From positions 1-36,874 of the forward strand of contig CAMYNL010000014.1 in assembly GCA_947259705.1 (NCBI GenBank): 36,874 nucleotides of DNA. The letters run 5' to 3'. The position numbers and the translations under genes were made by a program. The notes beneath the pieces were generated by a model that saw nothing but the letters and a program-made list of their open reading frames with translations, ran no database searches and was not told the DNA's origin. This DNA comes from an uncultured Gammaproteobacteria bacterium. GTDB taxonomy: Bacteria > Pseudomonadota > Gammaproteobacteria > Arenicellales > JAANXG01. Every line of letters starts with the position of its first letter. Position 1 is the stretch's first letter. Shown here piece by piece: positions 23,958 through 33,392 of this stretch.

Positions 23958-24928
23958 CACATCACCCCCGCGCGCAGCAGATCGTGCATGTTGAGGGCGC
24001 CGACCACCCGGCCCGAGCCGTCCACCACGAAAAGTCCGTTGATAGAATTGGTACGCATGAGCTGCACCAGTTCTGCGGCGAGGATATCCGGGCCCACCGT
24101 GACCGGATCAGCCGTCATGACCTCGCGGATGGCACACCCGTTGACGTCCACCTTCTGGTTCAGCGTTCGACGCAGATCGCCGTCCGTGAAAATGCCCACG
24201 AATTTGCCCTGCCCGTCCTGAACCCCGGTCATACCCAGGCCCTTGCTGCTCATCTCGACCAGAGCGACGCGTAGCAGGTCGTCTTGCTTGACCATCGGGA
24301 CCATGTCCCCGGTACGCATTATGTCGCTGACGAATAGCAGCAATCGTCGACCGAGGACGCCGCCCGGATGCGAACGGGCAAAGTCCTGGCTGGTAAATCC
24401 GCGCGATTCGAGGACCGCAACCGCCAACGCGTCGCCCATGGCGAGGGTGGCTGTGGTACTGGCCGTCGGCGCGAGATTCATCGGGCACGCCTCCTTGTCC
24501 ACGCTTACATCGATGCAGGCGTCGGACTGCTGTGCCAGCGTTGATTCCGGGTTGCCGGTCAGCGCCAGTAGCTTGACCCCCATCCGCTTGATGATAGGCA
24601 GGATCATCAATATTTCCGGTGTTTCGCCGGAGTTCGACACCGCGATCAGCAAGTCAGCCGGTGTGATCATACCGAGGTCGCCATGGCTGGCCTCGCCCGG
24701 ATGGACGAAGAAAGCCGGCGTCCCGGTACTCGCCAACGTCGAGGCGATCTTGCCGGCAACGTGCCCGGATTTCCCCATTCCCACCACCACCACCCGGCCG
24801 CGACAGGACAGGATCAGTTCGCAGGCGCGTTGAAAGCTGTTCCCGATTCGAGCCGCCAGCCGTTCTACGGCGCGCGATTCGAGTTCGATGACGGAGCGTC
24901 CCAGGTGGATGAGGTCTTTCTGTGTCAC
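23957..24928 (-). CDS. kdsD: Arabinose-5-phosphate isomerase KdsD
   Basis: A 323-residue enzyme that interconverts ribulose-5-phosphate and arabinose-5-phosphate, the first step of Kdo synthesis. The N-terminal SIS domain (about 35-180) shows GRVVVVGMGKSGHVAGKIASTLASTGTPAFFVHPGE-like sequence with VSNSGETPEI. Two CBS domains follow (about 205-320; IMRTGDMVPMV, REVMTADPVTV). The start is a GTG at 24928 (MTQKDLIHLGRSVIE). It is the first gene of the kds-lpt block, about 26 nt after a candidate -10. Confidence 0.96.
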   Translation of the reverse strand: MTQKDLIHLGRSVIELESRAVERLAARIGNSFQRACELILSCRGRVVVVGMGKSGHVAGKIASTLASTGTPAFFVHPGEASHGDLGMITPADLLIAVSNSGETPEILMILPIIKRMGVKLLALTGNPESTLAQQSDACIDVSVDKEACPMNLAPTASTTATLAMGDALAVAVLESRGFTSQDFARSHPGGVLGRRLLLFVSDIMRTGDMVPMVKQDDLLRVALVEMSSKGLGMTGVQDGQGKFVGIFTDGDLRRTLNQKVDVNGCAIREVMTADPVTVGPDILAAELVQLMRTNSINGLFVVDGSGRVVGALNMHDLLRAGVM

Positions 24929-24954
24929 GAGATCGATTGCGGTGCGGGCCGCGC

Positions 24955-24960
24955 AGTATA
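24955..24960 (-). promoter_or_regulatory. Candidate -10 element for the kdsD-kdsC-lptCAB operon
   Basis: The minus strand reads GAGCTATACTGCG; TATACT matches the sigma-70 -10 at five of six positions and ends 26 nt before the kdsD GTG. The -35 region is GC-rich and weak. It is the only good -10 in the 255-bp spacer facing this operon. Confidence 0.4.
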
Positions 24961-25183
24961 GCTCACATCAGGCTCCCGGATGCAGGGGAGCCAACAGCTT
25001 GGCGGGGTACCGCGCAGTCAGTCCCGGCGTGTGGGTGGCCCGGGACAGGGAACAGTGCCCGGATCGGGTTCCCCGGCGTCATCCGCCGGTCCACGGCACG
25101 GACCCATACAGCCGGTTGCCGGAGCTGCCCGTTACGTTTCCCGTCGGCACGGATCGCGATCGCGGCTGTGGCAGAATGCACCG

Positions 25184-25852
25184 ATGCATACGCAGGAATT
25201 GCTGATCGGTTGTCGCGGCTGGGACCATGACGGATGGGTGCCGGCCTTCTATCCACCAGAGCTGCCTGCGGAGTGGCGCTTTTGCTTTTACAGCAATCAG
25301 CACCGAAGTGTTCTGGTGCCGGAACACCAGCTCGCCGGCGCCGACGCGGACCGTGCCGCCGGGTGGCGCGACGACTGCGACGATGAATTCCGATTTGTGT
25401 TCGAACTGACCCCCGCACTGCTGGCACCGTCCGCGCGGCGGTCCTGGACGGAATGGCAGCGCCAACTGGCACCGGTGCGACACCTTACAGCAGGGTTTCT
25501 GGTGACCGGCGCGGCGGGGCATTCCCTGTGCGCACCGGCGGTGGAGGCATTCCCCGGCGCGCGGCTTTGGTGGTGCGGCCCCGGCGAGGTACCCGCAGTC
25601 GGTACCGAGACGCAACCGATCTGGGGCAGGGTCTGGCGGCCGCAGCGGGAGGCGGACCCGGACAGCTGCGACGTACCGCTTCTGGCACTGGCCGGGACGT
25701 TGCAGCCGCGGCGGCTGCGTGGCGTTCTGGAGACCCTGGCCGAGGTCGCCGGCCGCACCGGGATGGCCGCCTTGTTTTTCGATGACGAGCGCAATGGCCA
25801 TGCGTCATCTCGGGACGCTCGGATACTGGCGGAGTTGATGGGAATCGTCTAG
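25184..25852 (+). CDS. DUF72 (YecE-like) family protein
   Basis: A 222-residue cytoplasmic protein. It opens with ELLIGCRGWDHDGWVPAFYPPELPAEWR, close to the DUF72 N-terminus (IGxxGWxYxxW...FYP...LP), and has FRFVFELTPALL where DUF72 proteins have a FxFxxKxP strand. DUF72 proteins adopt a TIM-barrel-like fold and their biochemical function is unknown. This one is somewhat shorter and more divergent than YecE. The start chosen is the ATG at 25184 (MHTQELLIGCRGW); the frame is open further upstream but that part is low-complexity GC-rich sequence. The gene stands alone, divergent from kdsD. No functional link to the flanking LPS or Mla genes can be seen. Confidence 0.8.
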   Translation: MHTQELLIGCRGWDHDGWVPAFYPPELPAEWRFCFYSNQHRSVLVPEHQLAGADADRAAGWRDDCDDEFRFVFELTPALLAPSARRSWTEWQRQLAPVRHLTAGFLVTGAAGHSLCAPAVEAFPGARLWWCGPGEVPAVGTETQPIWGRVWRPQREADPDSCDVPLLALAGTLQPRRLRGVLETLAEVAGRTGMAALFFDDERNGHASSRDARILAELMGIV

Positions 25853-25917
25853 CCGCCGCTGGTCGGTGCGTCGGGATACCGGCATCGTGGCTGCACTTTT
25901 AAACCACATGGGTCTGC

Positions 25918-25923
25918 TAGAAT
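25918..25923 (+). promoter_or_regulatory. Candidate -10 element of the mla operon
   Basis: TAGAAT in the context TCTGCTAGAATCGCGCCC, 45 nt before the mlaF GTG. The hexamer matches five of six consensus positions and the GCTAGAATCGCGCCC context is common at gammaproteobacterial promoters. The -35 (around CACTTTTA) is a weak match. Confidence 0.45.
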
Positions 25924-25968
25924 CGCGCCCTTTCCGGCGCGGCACCGCCCGGCCGGACGGAAATATTG

Positions 25969-26796
25969 GTGAGCGACAGCAAAGACAAACAGAACTCCAG
26001 CGCAGACCTGGTGCGCGTCAGCGGCGTGCGATTCGCGTTCGGCACGCGGCCTGTCTACGATGACCTTTCGCTGTCCGTGGAACGCGGCAAGGTGACGGCC
26101 ATCATGGGTCCCAGCGGCTGCGGCAAGTCCACGCTGTTGAATTTCGTGGGCGGCCGCCTCAAGCCCGACGCCGGCTCGGTGATGGTGGACAGCGTGGAGG
26201 TGCCGGGGTTGGGGCGTCGGGGCTTGTATCAACTGCGCAAGCGAATGGGCATGATGTTTCAGCGCAGCGCCCTGCTCACGGACATGAACGTGTTCGACAA
26301 CATCGCGTTTCCGATCCGCCAGAACACTGACCTGCCGGAGCCGCTAATACGCCACATGGTCCTGTTCAAACTGGAGATGGTCGGACTGCGCGGCGCGCGC
26401 GATCTGATGCCGGCCGAACTTTCCGGGGGGATGGCTCGGAGGGTGGCACTGGCCCGCGCCATCGCCCTCGACCCCATGCTGGTTATGTATGACGAACCCT
26501 TTACCGGACTGGATCCTATCTCGATGGGCGTGATCGTGAAACTGATCCGGGAAGTCAATGACGCCCTGGGGATGACCTCGGTGGTGGTGACCCACGACGT
26601 AAAGGAAGGTTGCAGTATTGCCGATTACGTCTATCTGCTGGCCCACGGCACGGTTATCGGTCAGGGCACCCCTGAAGAACTGAACACCTCGCAGTCGCCG
26701 GAGGTGCGACAGTTCATGGGCGGGCTGCCTGACGGACCGGTCGGCTACCACTATCCGGCCGACGAGTTCGTCAGCGACCTTTTTACCGGGGCTTAG
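25969..26796 (+). CDS. mlaF: Phospholipid ABC transporter ATP-binding protein MlaF
   Basis: A 275-residue ATPase of the Mla system, which maintains outer-membrane lipid asymmetry. Walker A GPSGCGKST, signature LSGGMARRVALARA and Walker B LVMYDEPFTGLDP are complete; the C-terminal extension (YHYPADEFVSDLF) is typical of MlaF. The start taken is the GTG at 25969 (MSDSKDKQNSS), 8 nt after GGACGG; the adjacent TTG at 25966 is an alternative. It is the first gene of mlaFEDCB, 3 nt before mlaE. Confidence 0.96.
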   Translation: MSDSKDKQNSSADLVRVSGVRFAFGTRPVYDDLSLSVERGKVTAIMGPSGCGKSTLLNFVGGRLKPDAGSVMVDSVEVPGLGRRGLYQLRKRMGMMFQRSALLTDMNVFDNIAFPIRQNTDLPEPLIRHMVLFKLEMVGLRGARDLMPAELSGGMARRVALARAIALDPMLVMYDEPFTGLDPISMGVIVKLIREVNDALGMTSVVVTHDVKEGCSIADYVYLLAHGTVIGQGTPEELNTSQSPEVRQFMGGLPDGPVGYHYPADEFVSDLFTGA

Positions 26797-26799
26797 GTC

Positions 26800-27573
26800 A
26801 TGGACTGGGTACGGCAGCTGGGCCGGTGGGCCCTGGAGAACATGCAGCGATGGGGCCGGTCCGGCCTGTTCCTGCTCTCCACGCTTGCCGCCAGCGTATT
26901 GGTGTTGCGGCGGTTCGAGTTGGTGGTCCAGCAGGTATTCGCCGTCGGGGTTTTGACCTTGATCATCATCCTGGTGTCGGGCCTGTTCGTGGGAATGGTG
27001 CTGGGCCTGCAGGGCTACTATACGCTGGTGGATTTCGGCGCCGAGTCCTCGCTCGGGCTGGTGGTGGCATTGTCCCTCACGCGGGAGCTGGGACCGGTAC
27101 TCACGGCATTGCTTTTCGCCGGCCGCGCCGGCTCGGCGCTGACCGCAGAGATCGGTCTCATGAAAGCCACAGACCAGCTGGCGGCGATGGAAATGATGGC
27201 CGTCGACCCCGTACGGAGGGTAATCGCCCCGCGTTTTCTGGCCGGTTTCGTATCCATGCCGCTGTTGGCGGCCCTGTTCACCGCGGTCGGTGTGTGGGGC
27301 GGAAATCTGGTGGGGGTGGGACTATTGGGGGTCGACAGCGGTGTATACTGGTCGGCAATGCGGGACGGCGTGGACGTCTACGAGGATGTGCTGAACGGCG
27401 TGATCAAGAGCCTCGTTTTTGGCTTCATGGTGACGTGGATTGCGGTCTTTGAAGGCTACGACGCCGTGCCGACGTCGGAAGGTGTGAGCCGGGCCACCAC
27501 CCGAACGGTGGTCAATGCCTCACTGGTGGTATTGGCGCTTGACTTCATTTTGACATCCCTCATGTTCGAATAG
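26800..27573 (+). CDS. mlaE: Phospholipid ABC transporter permease MlaE
   Basis: A 257-residue inner-membrane permease with an N-terminal amphipathic helix and about five transmembrane segments. The family signature SLTRELGPVLTALLFAGRAGSALTAEIG-LMKATDQLAAMEMM is present at about 90-135 and includes the coupling region that docks on MlaF. The TM near the C-terminus ends LDFILTSLMFE. It lies tightly between mlaF and mlaD. Confidence 0.96.
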   Translation: MDWVRQLGRWALENMQRWGRSGLFLLSTLAASVLVLRRFELVVQQVFAVGVLTLIIILVSGLFVGMVLGLQGYYTLVDFGAESSLGLVVALSLTRELGPVLTALLFAGRAGSALTAEIGLMKATDQLAAMEMMAVDPVRRVIAPRFLAGFVSMPLLAALFTAVGVWGGNLVGVGLLGVDSGVYWSAMRDGVDVYEDVLNGVIKSLVFGFMVTWIAVFEGYDAVPTSEGVSRATTRTVVNASLVVLALDFILTSLMFE

Positions 27574-27579
27574 GTGGCT

Positions 27580-28047
27580 ATGCAAAAACGTGTAATTGAA
27601 CTCTGGGTCGGGGCATTCGTGCTGGCCGGTGTTGCGGCGCTGGGCGTGCTGGCGTTCAAAGTGGGAAATCTCAGCGGGGCCGACGTCAAGGATGGCTTCA
27701 AGGTAACGGCGCACTTTCACAATATCGGCGGTCTAACAGTCAAGGCCCCGGTCAGCATGGCAGGCGTGCGCGTGGGGAGGGTGTCGAACATCTTCATCGA
27801 CCGTGACGATTACACCGCGGTCGTAGAGATGACCCTGGACCCCAAATACGACAATCTGCCTACCGACACCAGCGCTTCGATCCTGACCCAGGGATTGCTG
27901 GGGGCGCAGTATGTGGGGCTGGAGCCAGGCGGTGAAGATCGATACCTGAAAGATGGCGATCGCCTGGACATTACCCAGTCCGCGCTCGTCCTGGAACAAC
28001 TCATTGGCCAATTGCTGTTCAGCAAAGCCGGAGGCGAAGACAAATGA
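27580..28047 (+). CDS. mlaD: MCE-domain lipid-binding protein MlaD
   Basis: A 155-residue inner-membrane-anchored protein that forms the hexameric MCE ring of the Mla complex. One N-terminal TM (WVGAFVLAGVAALGVLAFKVG) is followed by a single MCE domain (about 38-120; FHNIGGLTVKAPVSMAGVRVGRV, ASILTQGLLGAQYVGLEPG). The C-terminal hydrophobic helix (SALVLEQLIGQLLFS) should line the lipid channel. The start taken is the ATG at 27580 (MQKRVIELWVG); a GTG at 27574 would add two residues but leaves no ribosome-binding site. It overlaps mlaC by 4 nt (ATGA). Confidence 0.96.
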   Translation: MQKRVIELWVGAFVLAGVAALGVLAFKVGNLSGADVKDGFKVTAHFHNIGGLTVKAPVSMAGVRVGRVSNIFIDRDDYTAVVEMTLDPKYDNLPTDTSASILTQGLLGAQYVGLEPGGEDRYLKDGDRLDITQSALVLEQLIGQLLFSKAGGEDK

Positions 28048-28658
28048 AACAACTATTCCTGGTCCTGATGTTATGGGGCAGCACCTGGCCGCTGTATGCG
28101 AGCGCCAACGTGCCGCCCGACGAGCTGGTGAAGCAGACCACCGACAAGGTGCTTACCGAACTGGATTCGAACCGCGAGGTTCTGATGTCCGATCGCGACC
28201 GCCTCTACCGCCTGGTGGACGAGATCGTGCTCCCGCATTTCGATTTCAGCCGCATGTCGCAGCTCGTACTGGGGCGTTACTGGCGCTCGGCCAACGATGT
28301 GCAGAAGGAACAGTTCACCGGCGAGTTCAAAACTCTTCTCGTGCGCACCTACGCCACCGCCCTGTTCGAATACCAGGGCCAGAAGATCACCTACAAGCCC
28401 TCACGGGTCAAGGATGGGGACGATCGGGCCGTGGTGCAGACCGAAATCAAGCCGGCGGACGGCCCCGCCATACCCATGCATTACGCCCTCGCCAAGGACG
28501 ACGACGGCCGATGGCGTGTCTTTGATATACGCATCGATGGCATCAGCCTGGTGACCAATTACCGCAGCTCGTACGGACGCGCGATTCAGAACGAGGGCAT
28601 CGATGCCCTGATCTCATCGCTGTCCCTGAAAAATCAGGAACTGATGCATAAACAGTGA
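28044..28658 (+). CDS. mlaC: Periplasmic phospholipid-binding protein MlaC
   Basis: A 204-residue exported shuttle that carries phospholipid between the MlaA/OmpC complex and MlaFEDB. Signal peptide: MKQLFLVLMLWGSTWPLYASA (cleavage near NVPP). The mature part has the family blocks LVDEIVLPHFDFSRMSQLVLGRYWR, FKTLLVRTYATALFEY and VFDIRIDGISLVTNYRSSY. No mlaA (vacJ) is in the window, so the outer-membrane partner must be encoded elsewhere. It overlaps mlaB by 4 nt (GTGA). Confidence 0.95.
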   Translation: MKQLFLVLMLWGSTWPLYASANVPPDELVKQTTDKVLTELDSNREVLMSDRDRLYRLVDEIVLPHFDFSRMSQLVLGRYWRSANDVQKEQFTGEFKTLLVRTYATALFEYQGQKITYKPSRVKDGDDRAVVQTEIKPADGPAIPMHYALAKDDDGRWRVFDIRIDGISLVTNYRSSYGRAIQNEGIDALISSLSLKNQELMHKQ

Positions 28659-28951
28659 CTGTGACCCTAACCCCCGAGGGCGAGTCCAGATATCGCCTTG
28701 CCGGGGACCTCACGTTCGCCACTGTTCCCGCGTTGTACGAGGACGCCGATCTGGATTTTGCCGCGACCCAGATCAGGGTGGACCTGGCGGACGTGCGGCA
28801 CGCTGACAGTGCAGGCTTGGCGCTGTTGCTAGAGTGGCTTCGCATCGCACGGGTCGCCGAGTGTGACATCGTATACCTGCATATACCTGCCCAGCTCCAG
28901 TCCTTGATCGAGGTCAGCGGACTGGAGGATCTTGTCCGCCTGGAAGACTGA
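28655..28951 (+). CDS. mlaB: STAS-domain protein MlaB
   Basis: A 98-residue cytoplasmic STAS-domain subunit that stabilises MlaF in the complex. The STAS fold core is clear: IRVDLADVRHADSAGLALLLEWLR, where DSAG is the position of the conserved Ser/Thr loop (Thr in E. coli MlaB). The start is a GTG at 28655 overlapping the mlaC stop. It is the last gene of the mla set, 19 nt before the ABC-2 exporter genes. Confidence 0.92.
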   Translation: MTVTLTPEGESRYRLAGDLTFATVPALYEDADLDFAATQIRVDLADVRHADSAGLALLLEWLRIARVAECDIVYLHIPAQLQSLIEVSGLEDLVRLED

Positions 28952-28970
28952 GGCCGGGACCCGCCTTCCA

Positions 28971-29894
28971 ATGTACTCCGGCCCGGCGGTCGCTATCCGC
29001 GAGGTTCACAAGCGATACGGTGACATCCATGCCCTGAAGGGAGTGGATTTCACCATCGATCAGGGCGAGTTCTTCGGCCTGCTCGGACCCAACGGCGCGG
29101 GGAAGTCGACCCTTATCAATGCGCTGGCCGGCCTGGTACGGCTGGATGCCGGGCAGATGACGGTGCTCGGACATGACGTGGTGACGGGATACCGAGACTC
29201 CCGGCGGCTGCTGGGCGTGGTGCCGCAGGAACTGGTTTACGACCCGTTCTTCCGGGTGCGCGAGACGCTGCGCTTCCAGGCCGGCTATTTCGGCCTGGGG
29301 CGAGAGGTCGAGACCTGGATCGACGAGTTGCTGGATGCGCTCAACCTCGCGGACCGGGCTACCGCCAATATGCGCGCGCTGTCCGGCGGCATGAAGCGAC
29401 GGGTCCTGATCGGGCAGGCGCTGGTCCACAAACCGCCCGTAGTGGTGCTGGACGAACCAACCGCCGGCGTGGACGTCGAGTTGCGGCAGCAGTTATGGGG
29501 GTTCATCAGACGCCTCCACGCAGAAGGCCATACCATCGTGCTGACCACCCACTATCTCGAGGACGCGGAGGAGCTTTGCGATCGAATCGCCATCGTCGAC
29601 CACGGTGAACTGGTGGCGCTGGATACCAAGCGGGACCTGCTGGCGCGGGGGATTTCGCGCACTCTTCATGTGTACAGTGAGCAGAAAGCCCCCAAGGTGC
29701 CGGACAAACTGCGCGACAAGGTGAAGCGGATACATGATTATTGTGTGGAGCTGCGCCTGGAGCGCGACCGGGATTCCATAGTAGAGGTGCTGGACGCCCT
29801 GCGTGATGCCGGGACCCGGGTATGCGATCTGCGGGTCGAGGACGACGACTTGGAGGACGTATTCGTTCAACTCACGGGCAGGAGCCGGCAGTAG
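28971..29894 (+). CDS. yadG: ABC-2 type exporter ATP-binding protein (YadG-like)
   Basis: A 307-residue ATPase with Walker [12 protein letters not shown], signature LSGGMKRRVLIGQAL and Walker B VVVLDEPTAGVDVE, plus an H-loop TTHYLEDAEEL. The C-terminal extension (about 230-307) is typical of drug/lipid-type ABC-2 ATPases. The start taken is the ATG at 28971 (MYSGPAVAIREV); a TTG at 28932 inside mlaB would add 13 residues. It pairs with the permease 4 nt downstream. The substrate of YadGH-type exporters is not known. Position directly after mla is common in related gammaproteobacteria and hints at an envelope role. Confidence 0.9.
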   Translation: MYSGPAVAIREVHKRYGDIHALKGVDFTIDQGEFFGLLGPNGAGKSTLINALAGLVRLDAGQMTVLGHDVVTGYRDSRRLLGVVPQELVYDPFFRVRETLRFQAGYFGLGREVETWIDELLDALNLADRATANMRALSGGMKRRVLIGQALVHKPPVVVLDEPTAGVDVELRQQLWGFIRRLHAEGHTIVLTTHYLEDAEELCDRIAIVDHGELVALDTKRDLLARGISRTLHVYSEQKAPKVPDKLRDKVKRIHDYCVELRLERDRDSIVEVLDALRDAGTRVCDLRVEDDDLEDVFVQLTGRSRQ

Positions 29895-29898
29895 CGCC

Positions 29899-30654
29899 AT
29901 GGGCGGTGCCTGGTGGCTCTTCTACAAGGAGGTCATCCGCTTTTTCAAGGTGGCTTTTCAGACCGTGCTGGCACCGGTCATTACTGCACTGCTTTATCTG
30001 CTGGTGTTCTCCCACGTGCTGGAGGGCAGGGTGCGTGTGTTCGAGGACGTTCCGTATACGGCGTTCCTGATTCCCGGGTTGATGATGATGACTATCATAC
30101 AGAACGCCTTTGCCAACAGTTCCTCAAGCCTGATCCAGTCGAAAGTGACCGGCAACATCGTTTTCATTCTCATCGCGCCGCTGTCCCATCTGGAGCTTTT
30201 TACGGCCTATGTCGCCGCCGCTATGGTGCGCGGCGTGGTGGTCGGCGGCGGGGTGTTTTTGCTGGCGGTCTGGTATGTCAATGTTCCGATATACAGCCTC
30301 GCGGTGATACTCGGATTCGCCGTGCTGGGCAGTGCGGTGCTCGCGACCCTGGGCGTCATTGCCGGCATCTGGGCGGAAAAGTTCGACCAGCTGGCGGCAT
30401 TTCAGAACTTCATCATCATGCCTTTGTCGTTCCTGAGCGGAGTGTTTTACTCCATTCAGTCGCTTCCGCCCCTGTGGCAGACCGTTTCCCACCTGAACCC
30501 GTTCTTCTACCTCATCGATGGTTTTCGCTACGGCTTCTTCGGCGCCTCCGACGTGCCGGTGGTGCTCAGCTTCGCGGTGACGCTGCTGGCCCTGCTGATG
30601 CTGGCGCTGCTGGCACTTTGGATGCTCGGGCATGGTTACAAGCTGCGTCAGTAG
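29899..30654 (+). CDS. yadH: ABC-2 type exporter permease (YadH-like)
   Basis: A 251-residue inner-membrane permease with six predicted TM helices. It begins MGGAWWLFYKEVIRFFKV. Recognisable ABC-2 membrane signatures include YTAFLIPGLMMMTIIQNAFANSSSS-type sequence, PLSFLSGVFYSIQSLPPLWQ, and LNPFFYLIDGFRYGFFG. The start is the ATG at 29899, 4 nt after the yadG stop. A longer frame open upstream overlaps yadG and is an extension artefact. It works with the preceding ATPase. Confidence 0.93.
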   Translation: MGGAWWLFYKEVIRFFKVAFQTVLAPVITALLYLLVFSHVLEGRVRVFEDVPYTAFLIPGLMMMTIIQNAFANSSSSLIQSKVTGNIVFILIAPLSHLELFTAYVAAAMVRGVVVGGGVFLLAVWYVNVPIYSLAVILGFAVLGSAVLATLGVIAGIWAEKFDQLAAFQNFIIMPLSFLSGVFYSIQSLPPLWQTVSHLNPFFYLIDGFRYGFFGASDVPVVLSFAVTLLALLMLALLALWMLGHGYKLRQ

Positions 30655-30704
30655 CATGGCCGTGGCTTTGCGCGGGACCGATCATCGGGTATGCTCCGCA
30701 ATAT

Positions 30705-30710
30705 TATAAT
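30705..30710 (+). promoter_or_regulatory. Consensus -10 (TATAAT) for ibaG-grxD(-murA)
   Basis: TATAAT is a perfect -10 in GCAATATTATAATTCGC. A start site about 7 nt downstream would fall near 30717, on an in-frame ATG (MYPEIMV); this favours the second ATG at 30732 as the real ibaG start. The -35 (TCATCG, 17 bp upstream) is poor. Confidence 0.5.
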
Positions 30711-30731
30711 TCGCTAATGTACCCGGAGATC

Positions 30732-30992
30732 ATGGTAACACCCGAGCAGATCAAGCAATGGATCGAGGCCGGCCTGGAGGCCGCACAGGTTGAAATAGAG
30801 GGCGATGGTCACCATTTCAACGCGGTAATAGTCAGTCCCGCATTCGCTGGAAAATCCCGCGTGCAGCAGCATCAGCTGGTGTATGGCGCCCTGGGAGATA
30901 AAATGAAGGCGGAAATCCACGCACTGTCGATGCGCACGCTCACCCCGGAAGAGTGGGAGCGGGAGCGCGGCGGTGGCCAGACATATCAGTGA
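30732..30992 (+). CDS. ibaG: BolA-family protein IbaG
   Basis: An 86-residue BolA-like protein. MVTPEQIKQWIEAGL, EIEGDGHHFNAVIVSPAFAGKSRVQQHQLVYGALGD (read as two adjoining blocks) and HALSMRTLTPEEWERE match IbaG, with the conserved His residues that can ligate a shared [2Fe-2S] cluster. BolA proteins partner with CGFS monothiol glutaredoxins, and one is encoded 10 nt downstream. The start chosen is the ATG at 30732, which has GGAG just upstream; an ATG at 30717 would add five residues. Confidence 0.93.
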   Translation: MVTPEQIKQWIEAGLEAAQVEIEGDGHHFNAVIVSPAFAGKSRVQQHQLVYGALGDKMKAEIHALSMRTLTPEEWERERGGGQTYQ

Positions 30993-31002
30993 GGTTTTGA
31001 AC

Positions 31003-31320
31003 ATGAGCGAAGGCCAGGAACGCATCAAGCAGACGGTCGAGAGCAACGATGTCGTGTTGTTTATGAAAGGCAGCCCCGAGTTCCCGCAGTGCGGTTTTTC
31101 CGGGCGCGCCGTGCAGGTACTGCAGGCCTGCGGTGCCAAATTTGCCTCGGTGGATGTTCTGGCGGACCCGGAGGTGCGCGAGGGCATAAAGCAGTATTCG
31201 AAATGGCCAACTATCCCCCAGCTCTACGTCAAGGGAGAGTTCGTCGGCGGCAGCGACATCATGCTGGAGATGTACCAGAACGGGGAGCTGCAGAAGAAAC
31301 TCGACGAGGTACCGGGTTAG
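31003..31320 (+). CDS. grxD: Monothiol (CGFS) glutaredoxin, Grx4 type
   Basis: A 105-residue thioredoxin-fold protein with the CGFS active site (Cys30 in FPQCGFSGR). MKGSPEFPQCGFS, KWPTIPQLYVKGEFVGGSDI and the C-terminal GELQKKL are characteristic. It binds a [2Fe-2S] cluster with glutathione and transfers clusters, usually together with BolA partners; the adjacent ibaG supports that pairing. The start is the ATG at 31003 after GAGG at 9-nt spacing. It is followed by a 123-bp gap with only a modest GC hairpin (GCCTGC...GCAGGC) and no T-run. Confidence 0.95.
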   Translation: MSEGQERIKQTVESNDVVLFMKGSPEFPQCGFSGRAVQVLQACGAKFASVDVLADPEVREGIKQYSKWPTIPQLYVKGEFVGGSDIMLEMYQNGELQKKLDEVPG

Positions 31321-32742
<1,422 letters not shown>

Positions 32743-32747
32743 CCGTC

Positions 32748-33392
32748 GTGGGATGTATTCACATCGCCCTGGCCAAGGGCCGAATCCTGCGCGATATGCT
32801 GCCGTTGCTGGCCACCGCGGGCATCGTGCCGCGCGAGGACCCCGCCACCAGCCGCAAACTGGTCCTGGATACCGGCGATGAGTCGATGCGGCTGGTGGTG
32901 GTGCGGGCGGCGGATGTGCCCACCTACGTGCAGTTCGGCGCCGCCGATCTCGGGGTGGTCGGCAAGGATGTGTTGATGGAGCATGGCGGCGAGGGCCTGG
33001 CGGAACCGCTGGATCTGGGCCTGGCGCGCTGTCGCATGATGGTGGCCGAACCGCGCCAACTGGCGCAGCAGGACGATCCCTCCAGCTGGCGCCGGCTGCG
33101 GATCGCCACCAAGTACCCGAACGTCACCCGGCGCCATTTCGCCGCCAAGGGCGTGCAGACCGAGATCATCAAGCTGTACGGGTCGATGGAACTCGCGCCA
33201 CTGGTGGGCCTGGCGGACCGCATCGTCGATCTGGTGGACACCGGCGGCACCCTGCGGGCGAATGACCTCGTTGAGGTCGAGCACATTGCCGACATCAGTG
33301 CTCGTCTGGTGGTGAATTGCGCGGCGCTGCACATGAAATCGTCCCGGCTGCATGCGATCATTGCGCAACTTGAACAGGTAGTGGAGAAGTAA
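32748..33392 (+). CDS. hisG: ATP phosphoribosyltransferase, short form (HisG-S)
   Basis: A 214-residue catalytic subunit for the first step of histidine synthesis. [43 protein letters not shown] and the PRPP-binding [13 protein letters not shown] are present. It lacks the roughly 80-residue C-terminal regulatory domain of long HisG, so by family knowledge it should need the HisZ regulatory subunit, which is not in this window. The start is a GTG at 32748 ([12 protein letters not shown]); the nearby ATG is out of frame. It shares TAATG with hisD. Confidence 0.96.
   Translation: MGCIHIALAKGRILRDMLPLLATAGIVPREDPATSRKLVLDTGDESMRLVVVRAADVPTYVQFGAADLGVVGKDVLMEHGGEGLAEPLDLGLARCRMMVAEPRQLAQQDDPSSWRRLRIATKYPNVTRRHFAAKGVQTEIIKLYGSMELAPLVGLADRIVDLVDTGGTLRANDLVEVEHIADISARLVVNCAALHMKSSRLHAIIAQLEQVVEK

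Noticed and set aside
25040-25075. GGGAAC...GTTCCC inverted repeat upstream of the DUF72 gene
   Set aside because: Six-base arms in a very GC-rich spacer are within chance expectation, and the position does not match a promoter.
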